Source: Demequina iriomotensis
Lineage (GTDB): Bacteria; Actinomycetota; Actinomycetes; Actinomycetales; Demequinaceae
Reading direction: 5' to 3'
NCBI RefSeq assembly: GCF_000971395.1
Contig: NZ_BBME01000009.1
Location: 434,001-498,000, forward strand
Length of the DNA stretch: 64,000 bases
Position 1 is the stretch's first letter, and every line of letters starts with the position of its first letter. Made by a program: the position numbers and the translations under genes. The notes beneath the pieces were generated by a model, which saw only the letters and a list, made by a program, of their open reading frames with translations, did not search any database and was not told the DNA's origin. Positions 8,973 through 17,560 of this stretch are shown one piece after another.

Positions 8973-9251
8973 ATGGATGTCGTCGCGTACTGGGGTGCCC
9001 GCACGGGCCTGTTCCTCGCCGTGGTGGGGGCGCTGTGGCTGGTGGGCTGGCGCGACATGATGGCGTTCCTCGCCGCCTTCGTGGTCGCGTGGCTCGTGTC
9101 GTACCTGGTGCTCCCGGGCATGCGCGTCAAGGCGCAGGCGCAGATGGACCGGTGGATCTCGCGCAGCGAGAAGGGTCTGCGCGACGCCGATGCGGAGGAG
9201 GACGCCGAGATCGGCGCCGCCGACGAGGCGCACCCGCACGAGTCGCGGTAG
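8973..9251 (+). CDS. DUF4229 membrane protein
   Basis: This 92-residue protein has two closely spaced hydrophobic segments (GARTGLFLAVVGALWLVGW and AFLAAFVVAWLVSYLVLPGM), then a charged tail with RWISRSEKGLRDADAEEDAEI. It matches the DUF4229 family of actinobacteria, which is commonly found beside menA as here. A role linked to quinone synthesis or the membrane is a guess from context only. The gene converges on menA with about 210 bp between them. I saw no gene and no convincing terminator in that gap. Confidence 0.8.
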   Translation: MDVVAYWGARTGLFLAVVGALWLVGWRDMMAFLAAFVVAWLVSYLVLPGMRVKAQAQMDRWISRSEKGLRDADAEEDAEIGAADEAHPHESR

Positions 9252-9465
9252 CGGACGCCGCCTGGGCCTGGTGGCCGGTCGCCCAGACCGTGTGGGCGCG
9301 GTGTGTGTCCGATCGCGTAGTTCAGCGCACGGTGAAGCAACCGGGCGCGGACGGCGCGGGCCCTGCACGGGCACGCGGCAGGGCGGTTCCCGGTTCAGCC
9401 CGCATTGAAGATCTCGGGAACGATGGAGCCCGCGCCAGCGGTTCGGACGCGACGCGCGCGAGACC

Positions 9466-10335
9466 CTAGAGCGCGATGCCGAGCGCGAGCAGCAGGCCGT
9501 AGGCGAGGCCCACGCCGCTGATCCCCTGGAACATGACGCCGAAGTTGCGGCCCGCGGCACCCATGCGCATCCCGAAGGCGATCACCACGGACGGCAGCGC
9601 GACCACGGTGGCGATGAGCGCCCACGGGTGCGAGAACGCGACCAGGACGGCGAAGCCGACGGGCAGGGTGACGGCCGCGGCGAAGTACTGGCGCGCCCGC
9701 AGCTCGCCCACCTTGACCGCGAGGGTCCGCTTGCCGGCCAGCGCATCGGTCTCGAGGTCGCGGATGTTGTTCACGAGCAGCAGCGCGACCGCGTACAGCC
9801 CGACGCCGGCCGCGGCCCACACTGAGTAGAGCGTGATCGCGCCCGCCTGCGTGAGCAGGGTTCCCAGCACCGCGACCGGGCCGAAGAAGATGAAGACGCT
9901 GATCTCGCCGTAGCCCGCGTACCCGTAGGGGCGCGACGAGCCGGTGTAGGTCCACGCCGCGACGATCGCGACCGCGCCCACCGCGAGCAGCCACCACACG
10001 CCCGACACCACCACGAGCGCCAGCCCCAGCACCGCTCCGACCGCGAACGACGCGTAGGCCGCGAGCTTCACCGAGCGGGGCAGCGCCTTGCCCGAGGCGA
10101 CCAGCCGCTCGGGGCCGATGCGGTCGACGTCCGTCCCGCGGATGCCGTCCGAGTAGTCGTTCGCGTAGTTCGAGCCGATCTGGAGCGCGAGCGCGACGCC
10201 CAGCGCGAGCAGCGCGGGCAGCAGGTGGAACGCGTCCTCGGCGATCGCGGCCGCGGAGCCGACGATGACGGGCACCGCCCCGGTCCACAGGGTGCGGGGG
10301 CGGGCTCCTGCCACCCAGTCGGCCGTCGTGGTCAT
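9466..10335 (-). CDS. menA: 1,4-dihydroxy-2-naphthoate polyprenyltransferase
   Basis: This 289-residue UbiA-superfamily membrane enzyme attaches the polyprenyl tail to 1,4-dihydroxy-2-naphthoate, giving demethylmenaquinone. The first aspartate-rich motif is NYANDYSDGIRGTD (near residue 55). The second is around NNIRDLETDALAGKRTLAV, which is characteristic of MenA. Eight to nine hydrophobic segments are visible. Its ATG overlaps the menE stop by 4 nt (ATGA), so it is co-translated after menE. The polyprenyl diphosphate substrate probably comes from the synthase at 37996-38994. Confidence 0.95.
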   Translation of the reverse strand: MTTTADWVAGARPRTLWTGAVPVIVGSAAAIAEDAFHLLPALLALGVALALQIGSNYANDYSDGIRGTDVDRIGPERLVASGKALPRSVKLAAYASFAVGAVLGLALVVVSGVWWLLAVGAVAIVAAWTYTGSSRPYGYAGYGEISVFIFFGPVAVLGTLLTQAGAITLYSVWAAAGVGLYAVALLLVNNIRDLETDALAGKRTLAVKVGELRARQYFAAAVTLPVGFAVLVAFSHPWALIATVVALPSVVIAFGMRMGAAGRNFGVMFQGISGVGLAYGLLLALGIAL

Positions 10336-11342
10336 CGCTCCTCCTCGCTCGCCAGCGCGCGCGCAGCCGGCCGGTCAATCTTGCCACCCGCGGTGCGGGG
10401 CAGCGCCTCCGCGCGGACGATGCGTCGGGGCCTCGCGTACGCGGGCAGCGCCGCGACCGCGGCGGCGAGCGCCGCATCGTCCGGCGCGCCCTCGACCACG
10501 GCGACCACGCGCTCGCCCCATTCGGGGTCGGGGACCCCCACCACGGCGGCCGCCGCCGCGCCCGCGTGCTCGAGAGCGAGCTCGACGCGCTGCGGGTGCA
10601 CCTTGACCCCGCCGGTGTTGATGACGTGGTCCGCGCGGCCCAGCACCCGCAGCCTGCCGTCGTGCAGCTCGCCCAGGTCGCTCGTCACGAACCACCGCTC
10701 GCCGTCGACCACCTCGAACGCCGCATCGTCCCCGTCGCCGTACCCGGCCGCGAGCGTGGGACCCGCCAGCATGACCCGCCCGTCGTCGCCGAGGCGCACG
10801 CCGACGCCGTCGAGCGCCGTCCCGTCGTAGACGCAGCCGCCCGTGGTCTCGCTCATGCCGTACGTGCGGACCAGGTTGCCCGGCGCATCGTGCTCCGGAA
10901 GCGCCGCGCCGCCGACGAGCACCGCGTCGAAGGTCGCGAGCGCGTCGCGTCCTGCGGGATCGGCGAGCAGGCGGCGCACCTGGGTGGGGACGAGCGACAC
11001 GTGGCGCGGGCCCGCCGGCATGCGGGCGACGGCGGAGGCGAAGGCCGCCGCGGTGAACGGGCCCGCGGGCATGCGCGTCACGGGTGCGCCGGCAAGGGCC
11101 GCCCGCGCGAGCACCAGCGCGCCGCCGATGCGCTCCGGCGGGATCGCGAGCAGCCATCCGGCCTCGCCGCCCAGCCGACGTGACGAAAGCGACACTGCGG
11201 CATGAACCGCCTCAGTCGGGATCAACACCTCACGCGGGACGCCGGTAGAACCCGAGGTATTCACGGAGATGCCCGCGGCATGCCCCGCGAGGGCGGCGGC
11301 GACGGCCCGGTCGGGACCGGCGGCGAGGGGCGCGTACGTCAC
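10332..11342 (-). CDS. menE: o-succinylbenzoate-CoA ligase (short actinobacterial form)
   Basis: This is a 336-residue acyl-adenylating enzyme. The phosphate-binding loop is NTSGSTGVPREVLI, with Arg where Lys is usual. Then come YGMSETTGGCVYDG, SDLGELHDGRLRVLGRADHVINTGG and the C-terminal catalytic lysine in RTAGGKIDR. It activates o-succinylbenzoate with CoA before MenB closes the ring. It is shorter than Bacillus MenE but close to other actinobacterial MenE proteins. The GTG at 11342 is the furthest clean start and has no clear Shine-Dalgarno sequence. It is immediately followed by menA on the same transcript. The gene is divergent from the DUF3048 lipoprotein, and only 36 bp separate the starts. 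Confidence 0.88.
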   Translation of the reverse strand: MTYAPLAAGPDRAVAAALAGHAAGISVNTSGSTGVPREVLIPTEAVHAAVSLSSRRLGGEAGWLLAIPPERIGGALVLARAALAGAPVTRMPAGPFTAAAFASAVARMPAGPRHVSLVPTQVRRLLADPAGRDALATFDAVLVGGAALPEHDAPGNLVRTYGMSETTGGCVYDGTALDGVGVRLGDDGRVMLAGPTLAAGYGDGDDAAFEVVDGERWFVTSDLGELHDGRLRVLGRADHVINTGGVKVHPQRVELALEHAGAAAAAVVGVPDPEWGERVVAVVEGAPDDAALAAAVAALPAYARPRRIVRAEALPRTAGGKIDRPAARALASEEER

Positions 11343-11365
11343 ACGGACCAGCCTACGAGCCCACT

Positions 11366-11371
11366 TACACT
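11366..11371 (+). promoter_or_regulatory. -10 element, probable leaderless start of DUF3048 gene
   Basis: TACACT ends 7 nt before the ATG at 11379. No Shine-Dalgarno sequence is visible in the 36-bp spacer shared with divergent menE. Confidence 0.45.
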
Positions 11372-11378
11372 CGACCGC

Positions 11379-12473
11379 ATGAACATCCGCCTGGCCGCCG
11401 TGACGACGGCGACGTCCGCCGTCGTGCTCGCGCTTGCAGCATGCTCGCCCGCGACCGAGAGCAGCCCTACCAGCACGGTCTCGATCGCCCCTCTCGAGCC
11501 CTCGCCCGCCGTCTCCGCGATGGAGCTCCCGCCGGCGCCCGAGGACCCGCGTCCCGACGTGATCTGGCCCCTCACGGGCCTCGACGCGACCGACGCGAGC
11601 AAGAAGCAGCTCAAGCGGCCGGCGCTGTCGATCAAGATCGAGAACACCGCGGACGCGCGCCCGCAGGAGAACCTCGACAAGGCCGACGTGGTCTACGAGG
11701 AGTACGTCGAGTACGGCATCTCGCGCCTCATCGCGGTGTACCAGTCGCAGTACCCGAAGTCCGTGGGCCCGATCCGGTCGATGCGACCGATGGACCGCAA
11801 CATCATCGGCTCGCTCGACGGGCCGCTGATCTTCTCGGGCGCCCAGGGCCGCTTCATCTCCGACACCGCGAGCTCGGGCCAGGAGATGATCACGCAGGAC
11901 CGCGGCGACTACGGGTTCTACCGCACCACGGACAAGGCCGCGCCGCACAACCTGCACGGCTACCTCTCGCAGTTCCTCGAGCAGACCGACGCGACGGCGC
12001 CCGCCCAGCAGTGGGACATCGCGTACCCCGCATCGGAGGCGACCGCGCAGGTCGAGGGCGAGAAGGCGACGCTGCTCGACATCACGATGTCGCCGCGCGC
12101 GCTGCCCGAGTGGCGCTGGGCCAAGAACGCCGGCGTGTGGAAGCGCTACGAGGACGGCACGCCGCACGTGACGTCGGACGGTACCCAGCTGTCCGCGACC
12201 AACGTCGTGATGCTATGGGTCCCGGTGCGCTACACCTCGGGGTCGTCCACCTCCTCGGTCCCGGAGACGCTCGTCTCGGGCGAGTCGGGCAAGGGCTACG
12301 TCGCGTCCGGCGACAAGGTCGTCGCGATCACGTGGAGCAAGAAGAACCGCACCGCGCCGTTCGTGCTCAAGACCGACGACGGCGAGAAGGTCGCGCTCGC
12401 GCCCGGTCAGACGTGGTTCGAGCTGGTCCCCAGCTCGGGCGTGAACAACGCGACGGACATCGACATCTCCTAA
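11379..12473 (+). CDS. DUF3048 (YerB-like) lipoprotein
   Basis: This 364-residue protein starts with a lipoprotein signal (VVLALAAC, lipidated Cys near residue 23) and a Ser/Thr/Pro-rich tether. The DUF3048 domain is recognisable from PLTGLDA, RPALSIKIEN, ENLDKADVVYEEYVEYGISRL, VGPIRSMRP and the later YRTTDKAAPHNLHG. Members are surface lipoproteins in Gram-positive bacteria (Bacillus YerB) with no established biochemical function. It should sit on the outer face of the membrane. No partner gene is obvious. Confidence 0.88.
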   Translation: MNIRLAAVTTATSAVVLALAACSPATESSPTSTVSIAPLEPSPAVSAMELPPAPEDPRPDVIWPLTGLDATDASKKQLKRPALSIKIENTADARPQENLDKADVVYEEYVEYGISRLIAVYQSQYPKSVGPIRSMRPMDRNIIGSLDGPLIFSGAQGRFISDTASSGQEMITQDRGDYGFYRTTDKAAPHNLHGYLSQFLEQTDATAPAQQWDIAYPASEATAQVEGEKATLLDITMSPRALPEWRWAKNAGVWKRYEDGTPHVTSDGTQLSATNVVMLWVPVRYTSGSSTSSVPETLVSGESGKGYVASGDKVVAITWSKKNRTAPFVLKTDDGEKVALAPGQTWFELVPSSGVNNATDIDIS

Positions 12474-12522
12474 GGCGCCTCACCCGGCGCCCCGCCCCGC
12501 CGCCTCACCCACCCTCCACGGA

Positions 12523-12578
12523 ATGGGGCGCTGAGCGTCGCTCTCGGGTCGCACGCGCCTCCCATGGGGCGCTGAGCG
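12523..12578 (+). repeat. Direct repeat ATGGGGCGCTGAGCG, two copies
   Basis: ATGGGGCGCTGAGCG occurs at 12523-12537 and again at 12564-12578 in the spacer between the DUF3048 gene and the sirtuin gene. Each copy is followed by (T/A)CG. The ATGGGGC core is shared with the inverted-repeat element at 1620-1750. Confidence 0.75.
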
Positions 12579-12589
12579 ACGATGGGAAC

Positions 12590-13300
12590 GTGATCACCCT
12601 CCTCACCGGCGCCGGGCTCTCGACCGCCGCGGGCATCCCCGACTTCCGCGGGCCCGACGGCGTGTGGACCCGGCACCCCGAGAAGGCGCGGCTGCTCGAA
12701 CTCGACGCCTTCGTCGGCGATCCGGCTTCGCGCGAGCAGGGCTGGCGCGACTGGGCCGCGCACCCGGCCTGGTCGGCGCGGCCGTCCCCCGCGCATCGTG
12801 CCCTCGCTCGCCTGGTCGCGGCGGGCGCGTGCCGCGACGTGCTCACCCAGAACATCGACGGCCTGCACCAGGCGGCGGGGACGCCGGACGATGCGGTGGT
12901 CGAGATGCACGGCAGCCTCGCCGCCGCCTCGTGCTTGGGATGCGGCTTCGCGTGCCCGACGCGCGAGGTGATCGCCCGCCTCGTCGCCGAGCCCGATCCC
13001 CGTTGTCCGTACTGCAGAGGGATCCTCAAGCCCGACGTCGTCTACTTCGGCGAGGCGCTGCGCTCGGAGGACCTCGAGCGTGCCTCCCGCGCGGCGCGCT
13101 CCTGCGACCTGTTCGTCGCCATCGGCACCACGCTGCAGGTGTACCCGGTGGCCGCCCTCGCGGGCGAGGCGCTCGCCGCCGGCGCCGCGCTGGCCATCAT
13201 CAATGCGTCGCCGACCTCATGGGATCGCGACGCCTCGCTGGTGGTGCGCGACCCCATCGAGGAGGCGGTGCCCGCGCTCGTCGACGAGTGGCTGGGCTGA
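12590..13300 (+). CDS. NAD-dependent protein deacylase, Sir2 family
   Basis: This 236-residue sirtuin removes acyl groups from lysine using NAD+. The NAD-binding GAGLSTAAGIPDFRG (residues 7-21), TQNIDGLH (86-93) and catalytic His107 in EMHG are all present. The zinc site is C115-x2-C118 with C139-x2-C142. The later GTTLQVYPVA and INASP segments are also typical. The GTG at 12590 is the likely start because the GAG motif begins only six residues in. It stands alone between intergenic repeats and the toxin-antitoxin pair. Confidence 0.92.
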   Translation: MITLLTGAGLSTAAGIPDFRGPDGVWTRHPEKARLLELDAFVGDPASREQGWRDWAAHPAWSARPSPAHRALARLVAAGACRDVLTQNIDGLHQAAGTPDDAVVEMHGSLAAASCLGCGFACPTREVIARLVAEPDPRCPYCRGILKPDVVYFGEALRSEDLERASRAARSCDLFVAIGTTLQVYPVAALAGEALAAGAALAIINASPTSWDRDASLVVRDPIEEAVPALVDEWLG

Positions 13301-13328
13301 GGATCAGCGGGCCGTTCCCACTGTCATC

Positions 13329-13343
13329 CTACCGCGGTAGCAT
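13329..13343 (+). promoter_or_regulatory. Palindromic operator overlapping the mazEF promoter
   Basis: CTACCGCGGTAG (13329-13340) is a perfect 12-bp palindrome. It overlaps a -10 element TAGCAT (13338-13343) that ends 6 nt before the antitoxin ATG at 13350. TTCCCA at 13315 is a weak -35 candidate. The arrangement fits autorepression by the ribbon-helix-helix antitoxin and a leaderless transcript. Confidence 0.6.
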
Positions 13344-13349
13344 CGGGGG

Positions 13350-13583
13350 ATGGCCACCAAGCTGAGCATCAGCCTTCCCGAGCAGGATGTGCGAGTTCTC
13401 GACGCCCTGGTCAGGTCGGGTGTCGCGCCGAACCGCTCCGCCGCCGTGCACTCCGCCATCGAACGCCTGGTCGAGGCGGAACGTGAGCGCGATCTCGCGG
13501 ATCAGCTCGTCGAGGCGATGCGCGAGTGGGAGACCTCGGGTGCGCAGGGGGCGTGGGACGGCACCGCGGGGGACGGCGTGTGA
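13350..13583 (+). CDS. Ribbon-helix-helix antitoxin, MazE type
   Basis: This is a 77-residue antitoxin. The N-terminal ribbon-helix-helix fold is visible as TKLSISLPEQDVRVLDALV followed by RSAAVHSAIERLV. The acidic C-terminal half (AMREWETSGAQGAWDG) would wrap the toxin. Its stop overlaps the toxin GTG by 4 nt (GTGA), which is normal for a co-translated pair. A perfect palindrome covers its promoter. There is no real Shine-Dalgarno sequence and the transcript is probably leaderless. Confidence 0.88.
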   Translation: MATKLSISLPEQDVRVLDALVRSGVAPNRSAAVHSAIERLVEAERERDLADQLVEAMREWETSGAQGAWDGTAGDGV

Positions 13584-13921
13584 GGGGTGAGATCTGGCGC
13601 GCCGACCTGGACCCGGCGCGGGGGGTCGAGGCGAGCAAGGTGCGACCGGTCCTCATCGTGGGGAGGCGGATGCTGGTCGACGCGGCGATGCGGGTCGGAG
13701 GCACGGTGACGGTGGTGCCGATCACCTCCAACGTGGCGAAGGTGTTCGACTTCCAGGTGCTCCTGCCTGCGGGGACGGGTGGGCTCGAGGTCGACTCGAA
13801 GGCCCAGGCCGAGCAGATCCGCACCCTGAGCGTGACGCGGCTGATGGTGCGTCTTGGAGCGGTCCCTTCCGAGACCTCGTCGCGGGTCGATGACGCGATC
13901 CGGCTCTACCTGGGGCTGTGA
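13580..13921 (+). CDS. MazF-type endoribonuclease toxin
   Basis: This 113-residue protein begins RGEIWRADLDPARGVEASKVRPVLIV, the classic MazF/PemK opening with the catalytic Arg of the KxRPVL segment. It continues with TVVPITSNV and a C-terminal VTRLMVRLGAV. MazF cuts single-stranded RNA at short sequence motifs and is held inactive by the upstream antitoxin. The GTG start overlaps the antitoxin stop. Length and motifs are complete, so it should be functional. Confidence 0.92.
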   Translation: MRGEIWRADLDPARGVEASKVRPVLIVGRRMLVDAAMRVGGTVTVVPITSNVAKVFDFQVLLPAGTGGLEVDSKAQAEQIRTLSVTRLMVRLGAVPSETSSRVDDAIRLYLGL

Positions 13922-13930
13922 GACCGCGTC

Positions 13931-14860
<930 letters not shown>

Positions 14861-14894
14861 GGGATCCGAGCGTAGTGCGGCGCGCGCACCGGCT

Positions 14895-14956
14895 CGCATG
14901 TCGGAGCGCTCCGGGCGCGATCCGATATCCAGGTCGTCGGCGGCACGCATGTCGGA
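14895..14956. repeat. Repeated CGCATGTCGGA sites in the menB/menC spacer
   Basis: CGCATGTCGGA occurs at 14895-14905 and 14946-14956. The first copy runs into the perfect palindrome CGGAGCGCTCCG (14902-14913) and the second into CCGATCGG. They lie between two divergent menaquinone genes and could bind a shared regulator. Confidence 0.4.
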
Positions 14957-15001
14957 CCGATCGGCCGTCGGCCCGGCATCGGGGGCGCCAGGAGCGACCC
15001 C

Positions 15002-15007
15002 TAGGCT
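15002..15007 (+). promoter_or_regulatory. -10 element, probable leaderless start of menC
   Basis: TAGGCT ends 6 nt before the menC ATG at 15014. No Shine-Dalgarno sequence is present. Confidence 0.5.
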
Positions 15008-15013
15008 GAGGCC

Positions 15014-15901
15014 ATGGAGTTCCGCCCGTTCCGCGTCGCGCTGTCGACCCGCTTCCGCGGCGTCACCGAGCGCCACGGCGTCCTCATCCGCGGCACGGAC
15101 CAGGACGGACGCGATCGCTGGGGCGAGTACTCCCCGTTCGACGACTACACCCCCGAGCGCGCATCGCGCTGGTGGGAGGCCGCGATGGAGGCCGCTCGCG
15201 GCGAGTGGCCGGACCCGGTGCGCGACACCGTGCCGGTCAACAGCATCGTCCCCGAGCTCCCCGCCGGGCGCGCCGCCCAGCTCGCCGCGGCGGGCGGCTG
15301 CACCACCGCCAAGGTCAAGGTCGCCGGCACCGGCGGATGGCGGGACGATGTGCGGCGCGTCGAGGCGGTCGCGGTCGCCTTGGGCCCGGAGGGCCGCGTC
15401 CGCGTGGACGCCAACGGCGCGTGGGACGTCGACACCGCGGTGACCGTGCTCAGGGAGCTGGACGCGGCCGCGCGTGCGGGCGGCGGTCCCGGACTCGAGT
15501 ACGTGGAGCAGCCGTGCCGCTCCGTGGCGGAGCTTGCTGAGGTCCGCCGCCGCACGAGCATCCTCGTGGCCGCCGACGAGTCGGTGCGCATCCCCGGCGA
15601 CGCCGACGAGGTCATGCGCGCCGGGGCCGCCGACATCCTGGTCCTCAAGGTCGCGCCGATGGGCGGCGTCCGGAACTGCCTCGACGTGGTCGACAGGTAC
15701 GCGATCCCCATCGTGGTGTCGAGCGCGATGGAGTCCTCGGTCGGGCTGGCGGCGGGCGTCGCGCTCGCGCGCGCGGTGCCCGAGCTGCCGTACGCATGCG
15801 GGCTCGGCACGGGCGAGCTGCTCGCCGAGGACACGGTGCGCGAGACGGTGGTGCCGCGCGACGGCGTCATCGGCCCGGTCACGCTGGACGTGATCGTATG
15901 A
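15014..15901 (+). CDS. menC: o-succinylbenzoate synthase
   Basis: This is a 295-residue enolase-superfamily dehydratase. The catalytic lysine pair is in TTAKVKVAG. Metal ligands are in VRVDANGAWD, EYVEQPC and AADESVRI. A second catalytic Lys is in LVLKVAPMGG. It forms o-succinylbenzoate from the SHCHC intermediate. Its stop overlaps the menD start by 4 nt (ATGA). The transcript appears leaderless from the -10 element at 15002. Confidence 0.94.
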   Translation: MEFRPFRVALSTRFRGVTERHGVLIRGTDQDGRDRWGEYSPFDDYTPERASRWWEAAMEAARGEWPDPVRDTVPVNSIVPELPAGRAAQLAAAGGCTTAKVKVAGTGGWRDDVRRVEAVAVALGPEGRVRVDANGAWDVDTAVTVLRELDAAARAGGGPGLEYVEQPCRSVAELAEVRRRTSILVAADESVRIPGDADEVMRAGAADILVLKVAPMGGVRNCLDVVDRYAIPIVVSSAMESSVGLAAGVALARAVPELPYACGLGTGELLAEDTVRETVVPRDGVIGPVTLDVIV

Positions 15902-17550
15902 GCGAGAATCCCTCGGGCGCGTTCGCCCGCGCGCTCGTCGCGGCGCTGGTGGAGCGCGGGGTCGAGGACTTCGTGCTGAGCCCCGGGTCGCGCTCCGGCC
16001 CGCTCGCGCACGCGCTCGCGGAGGCGGGGTCGGCGCACCCGCCGCTCGGGGCGCCGCGCGTGAACCTGCATGTCCGCATCGACGAGCGCAGCGCGGGCTT
16101 CCTCGCGCTCGGCGTCGCGCGCGGTCGCGCCGCCGCGGGGGACCCACGCCCGGTCGCGATCGTCACCACCTCGGGGACAGCGGTGGGCAACCTCCTGCCC
16201 GCGGTGATGGAGGCGCACCACTCGGGCGTGCCGCTCCTGCTGCTCACCGCCGACCGGCCTGCGGAGCTGCGCGGGGTGGGCGCCAACCAGACCACCGACC
16301 AGCTGGGGCTGTTCGGCGCGTTCGTGCGCTGGGAGGCCGACGTCCCGGCAGCCGACCTGGGCGAGCGACCCGACCGCGCCACCGCGCTCGCGGATCGCGC
16401 CGTGCTCGCCGCGGTGGGCGATCGCGCGCGGGAGGACATGGCGGCCGCCCCCGGCCCGGTCCACCTCAACATCGCGTTCCGGGAGCCGCTCGGCGCCGAC
16501 GGCGGCGTCTGGCACGCTCCTCCCGCGTTCACGCCCTCGACCGGGGGCATCCCCGTGGTCGCCGCGCCGCCGGCGCCGTCCGCGCTGCCCGCGGTCGCGC
16601 GCGGCGTGGTGATCGCGGGCGACGGCGCGGGCGATGCCGCGCGCGCCGTCGCCGAGGCGCACGGGTGGCCGCTGCTCGCCGAGCCGACCTCGCTCGCGCG
16701 CTCGGGGTCGCACTGCATCGCCGACTACGTCCGCCTGCTCGAGTCGCCCCAGGGTGCGGACCTCGCGGCGCGCGTCCACCAGGTGGTGGTCATCGGCCGC
16801 CCGACCCTCACGCGGCCGGTCCAGGCGCTCATCGCGCGCGCCCCGGCGCTCATCGTCGCCCGGTTCGGCGCGCGCTGGCGCGAGGCGCCGCCGCATGCCC
16901 AGCGCGTCGAGCGGGACGTCCCGTCGTCGTGGCTGTGGTCCGCCAGGCCGGACGATGCGGACCCCGCCTGGCTCGCCGAGTGGAGGTCCGCCGGCGGTCG
17001 GGTGCACACGCCCGACGGGTGGGGGCCCCGCGTGGCGGCGGCGACGTTCGCCGCCTCGCTCGGCGACGAGGTGTGGGGCGTGGTCGGCTCCTCGGGCCCG
17101 GTGCGCGCGCTCGACAGGCTCATGCCCGCCGCGTCCGCCGGCCGCGCGCCGATCCTGCTCGCCAACCGCGGTCTCGCGGGCATCGACGGCACGCTGTCCA
17201 CGGCGGCGGGGGTGGCGCTGGGCTCCGGTCGCGCGGTGCATGCGCTCATGGGCGACGTAACGTTCCTGCACGAGGCGGGCGGCCTGCTCGTCGGGCCGCT
17301 CGAGCGCCGGCCGCGCCTGCGCATCGTCGTCGTCAACGACGGCGGCGGCACCATCTTCTCGGGCCTCGAGCACGGCGGCGCGCCCGCCGAGAACCTGGCG
17401 CGCGTGTTCACCACCCCGCACGGTGCGGACCTCGCGGCGCTGTGCGCCGGCTACCGGGTCCCGCATCGCGCCGTGCGTAGCCGAGAGGAGCTGGCCGCGG
17501 CGCTCGCGGCTCCCGTCGAGTCGCTCGAGGTGGTCGAGGCGCTGGTGTAG
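15898..17550 (+). CDS. menD: 2-succinyl-5-enolpyruvyl-6-hydroxy-3-cyclohexene-1-carboxylate synthase
   Basis: This 550-residue thiamine-diphosphate enzyme joins isochorismate with 2-oxoglutarate. Diagnostic MenD segments are FVLSPGSRSGPLAHAL, RIDERSAGFLALGVARG, TTSGTAVGNLLPAVMEAHHS, LTADRPAELRGVGANQTTDQ, NRGLAGIDGTLSTAAGVALG and VVNDGGGTIFSGLEHG. The gene is co-translated with menC. It converges on the isochorismate synthase fusion gene, which makes its substrate; the two stops are about 10 nt apart. Confidence 0.96.
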   Translation: MSENPSGAFARALVAALVERGVEDFVLSPGSRSGPLAHALAEAGSAHPPLGAPRVNLHVRIDERSAGFLALGVARGRAAAGDPRPVAIVTTSGTAVGNLLPAVMEAHHSGVPLLLLTADRPAELRGVGANQTTDQLGLFGAFVRWEADVPAADLGERPDRATALADRAVLAAVGDRAREDMAAAPGPVHLNIAFREPLGADGGVWHAPPAFTPSTGGIPVVAAPPAPSALPAVARGVVIAGDGAGDAARAVAEAHGWPLLAEPTSLARSGSHCIADYVRLLESPQGADLAARVHQVVVIGRPTLTRPVQALIARAPALIVARFGARWREAPPHAQRVERDVPSSWLWSARPDDADPAWLAEWRSAGGRVHTPDGWGPRVAAATFAASLGDEVWGVVGSSGPVRALDRLMPAASAGRAPILLANRGLAGIDGTLSTAAGVALGSGRAVHALMGDVTFLHEAGGLLVGPLERRPRLRIVVVNDGGGTIFSGLEHGGAPAENLARVFTTPHGADLAALCAGYRVPHRAVRSREELAAALAAPVESLEVVEALV

Positions 17551-17560
17551 CGCCGCCGGT

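Noticed and set aside
9252-9465. Possible terminator or RNA in the DUF4229/menA spacer
   Set aside because: Only weak short complementarities (for example around GGCCGGTCGCC) were found. There is no convincing hairpin, promoter or reading frame.
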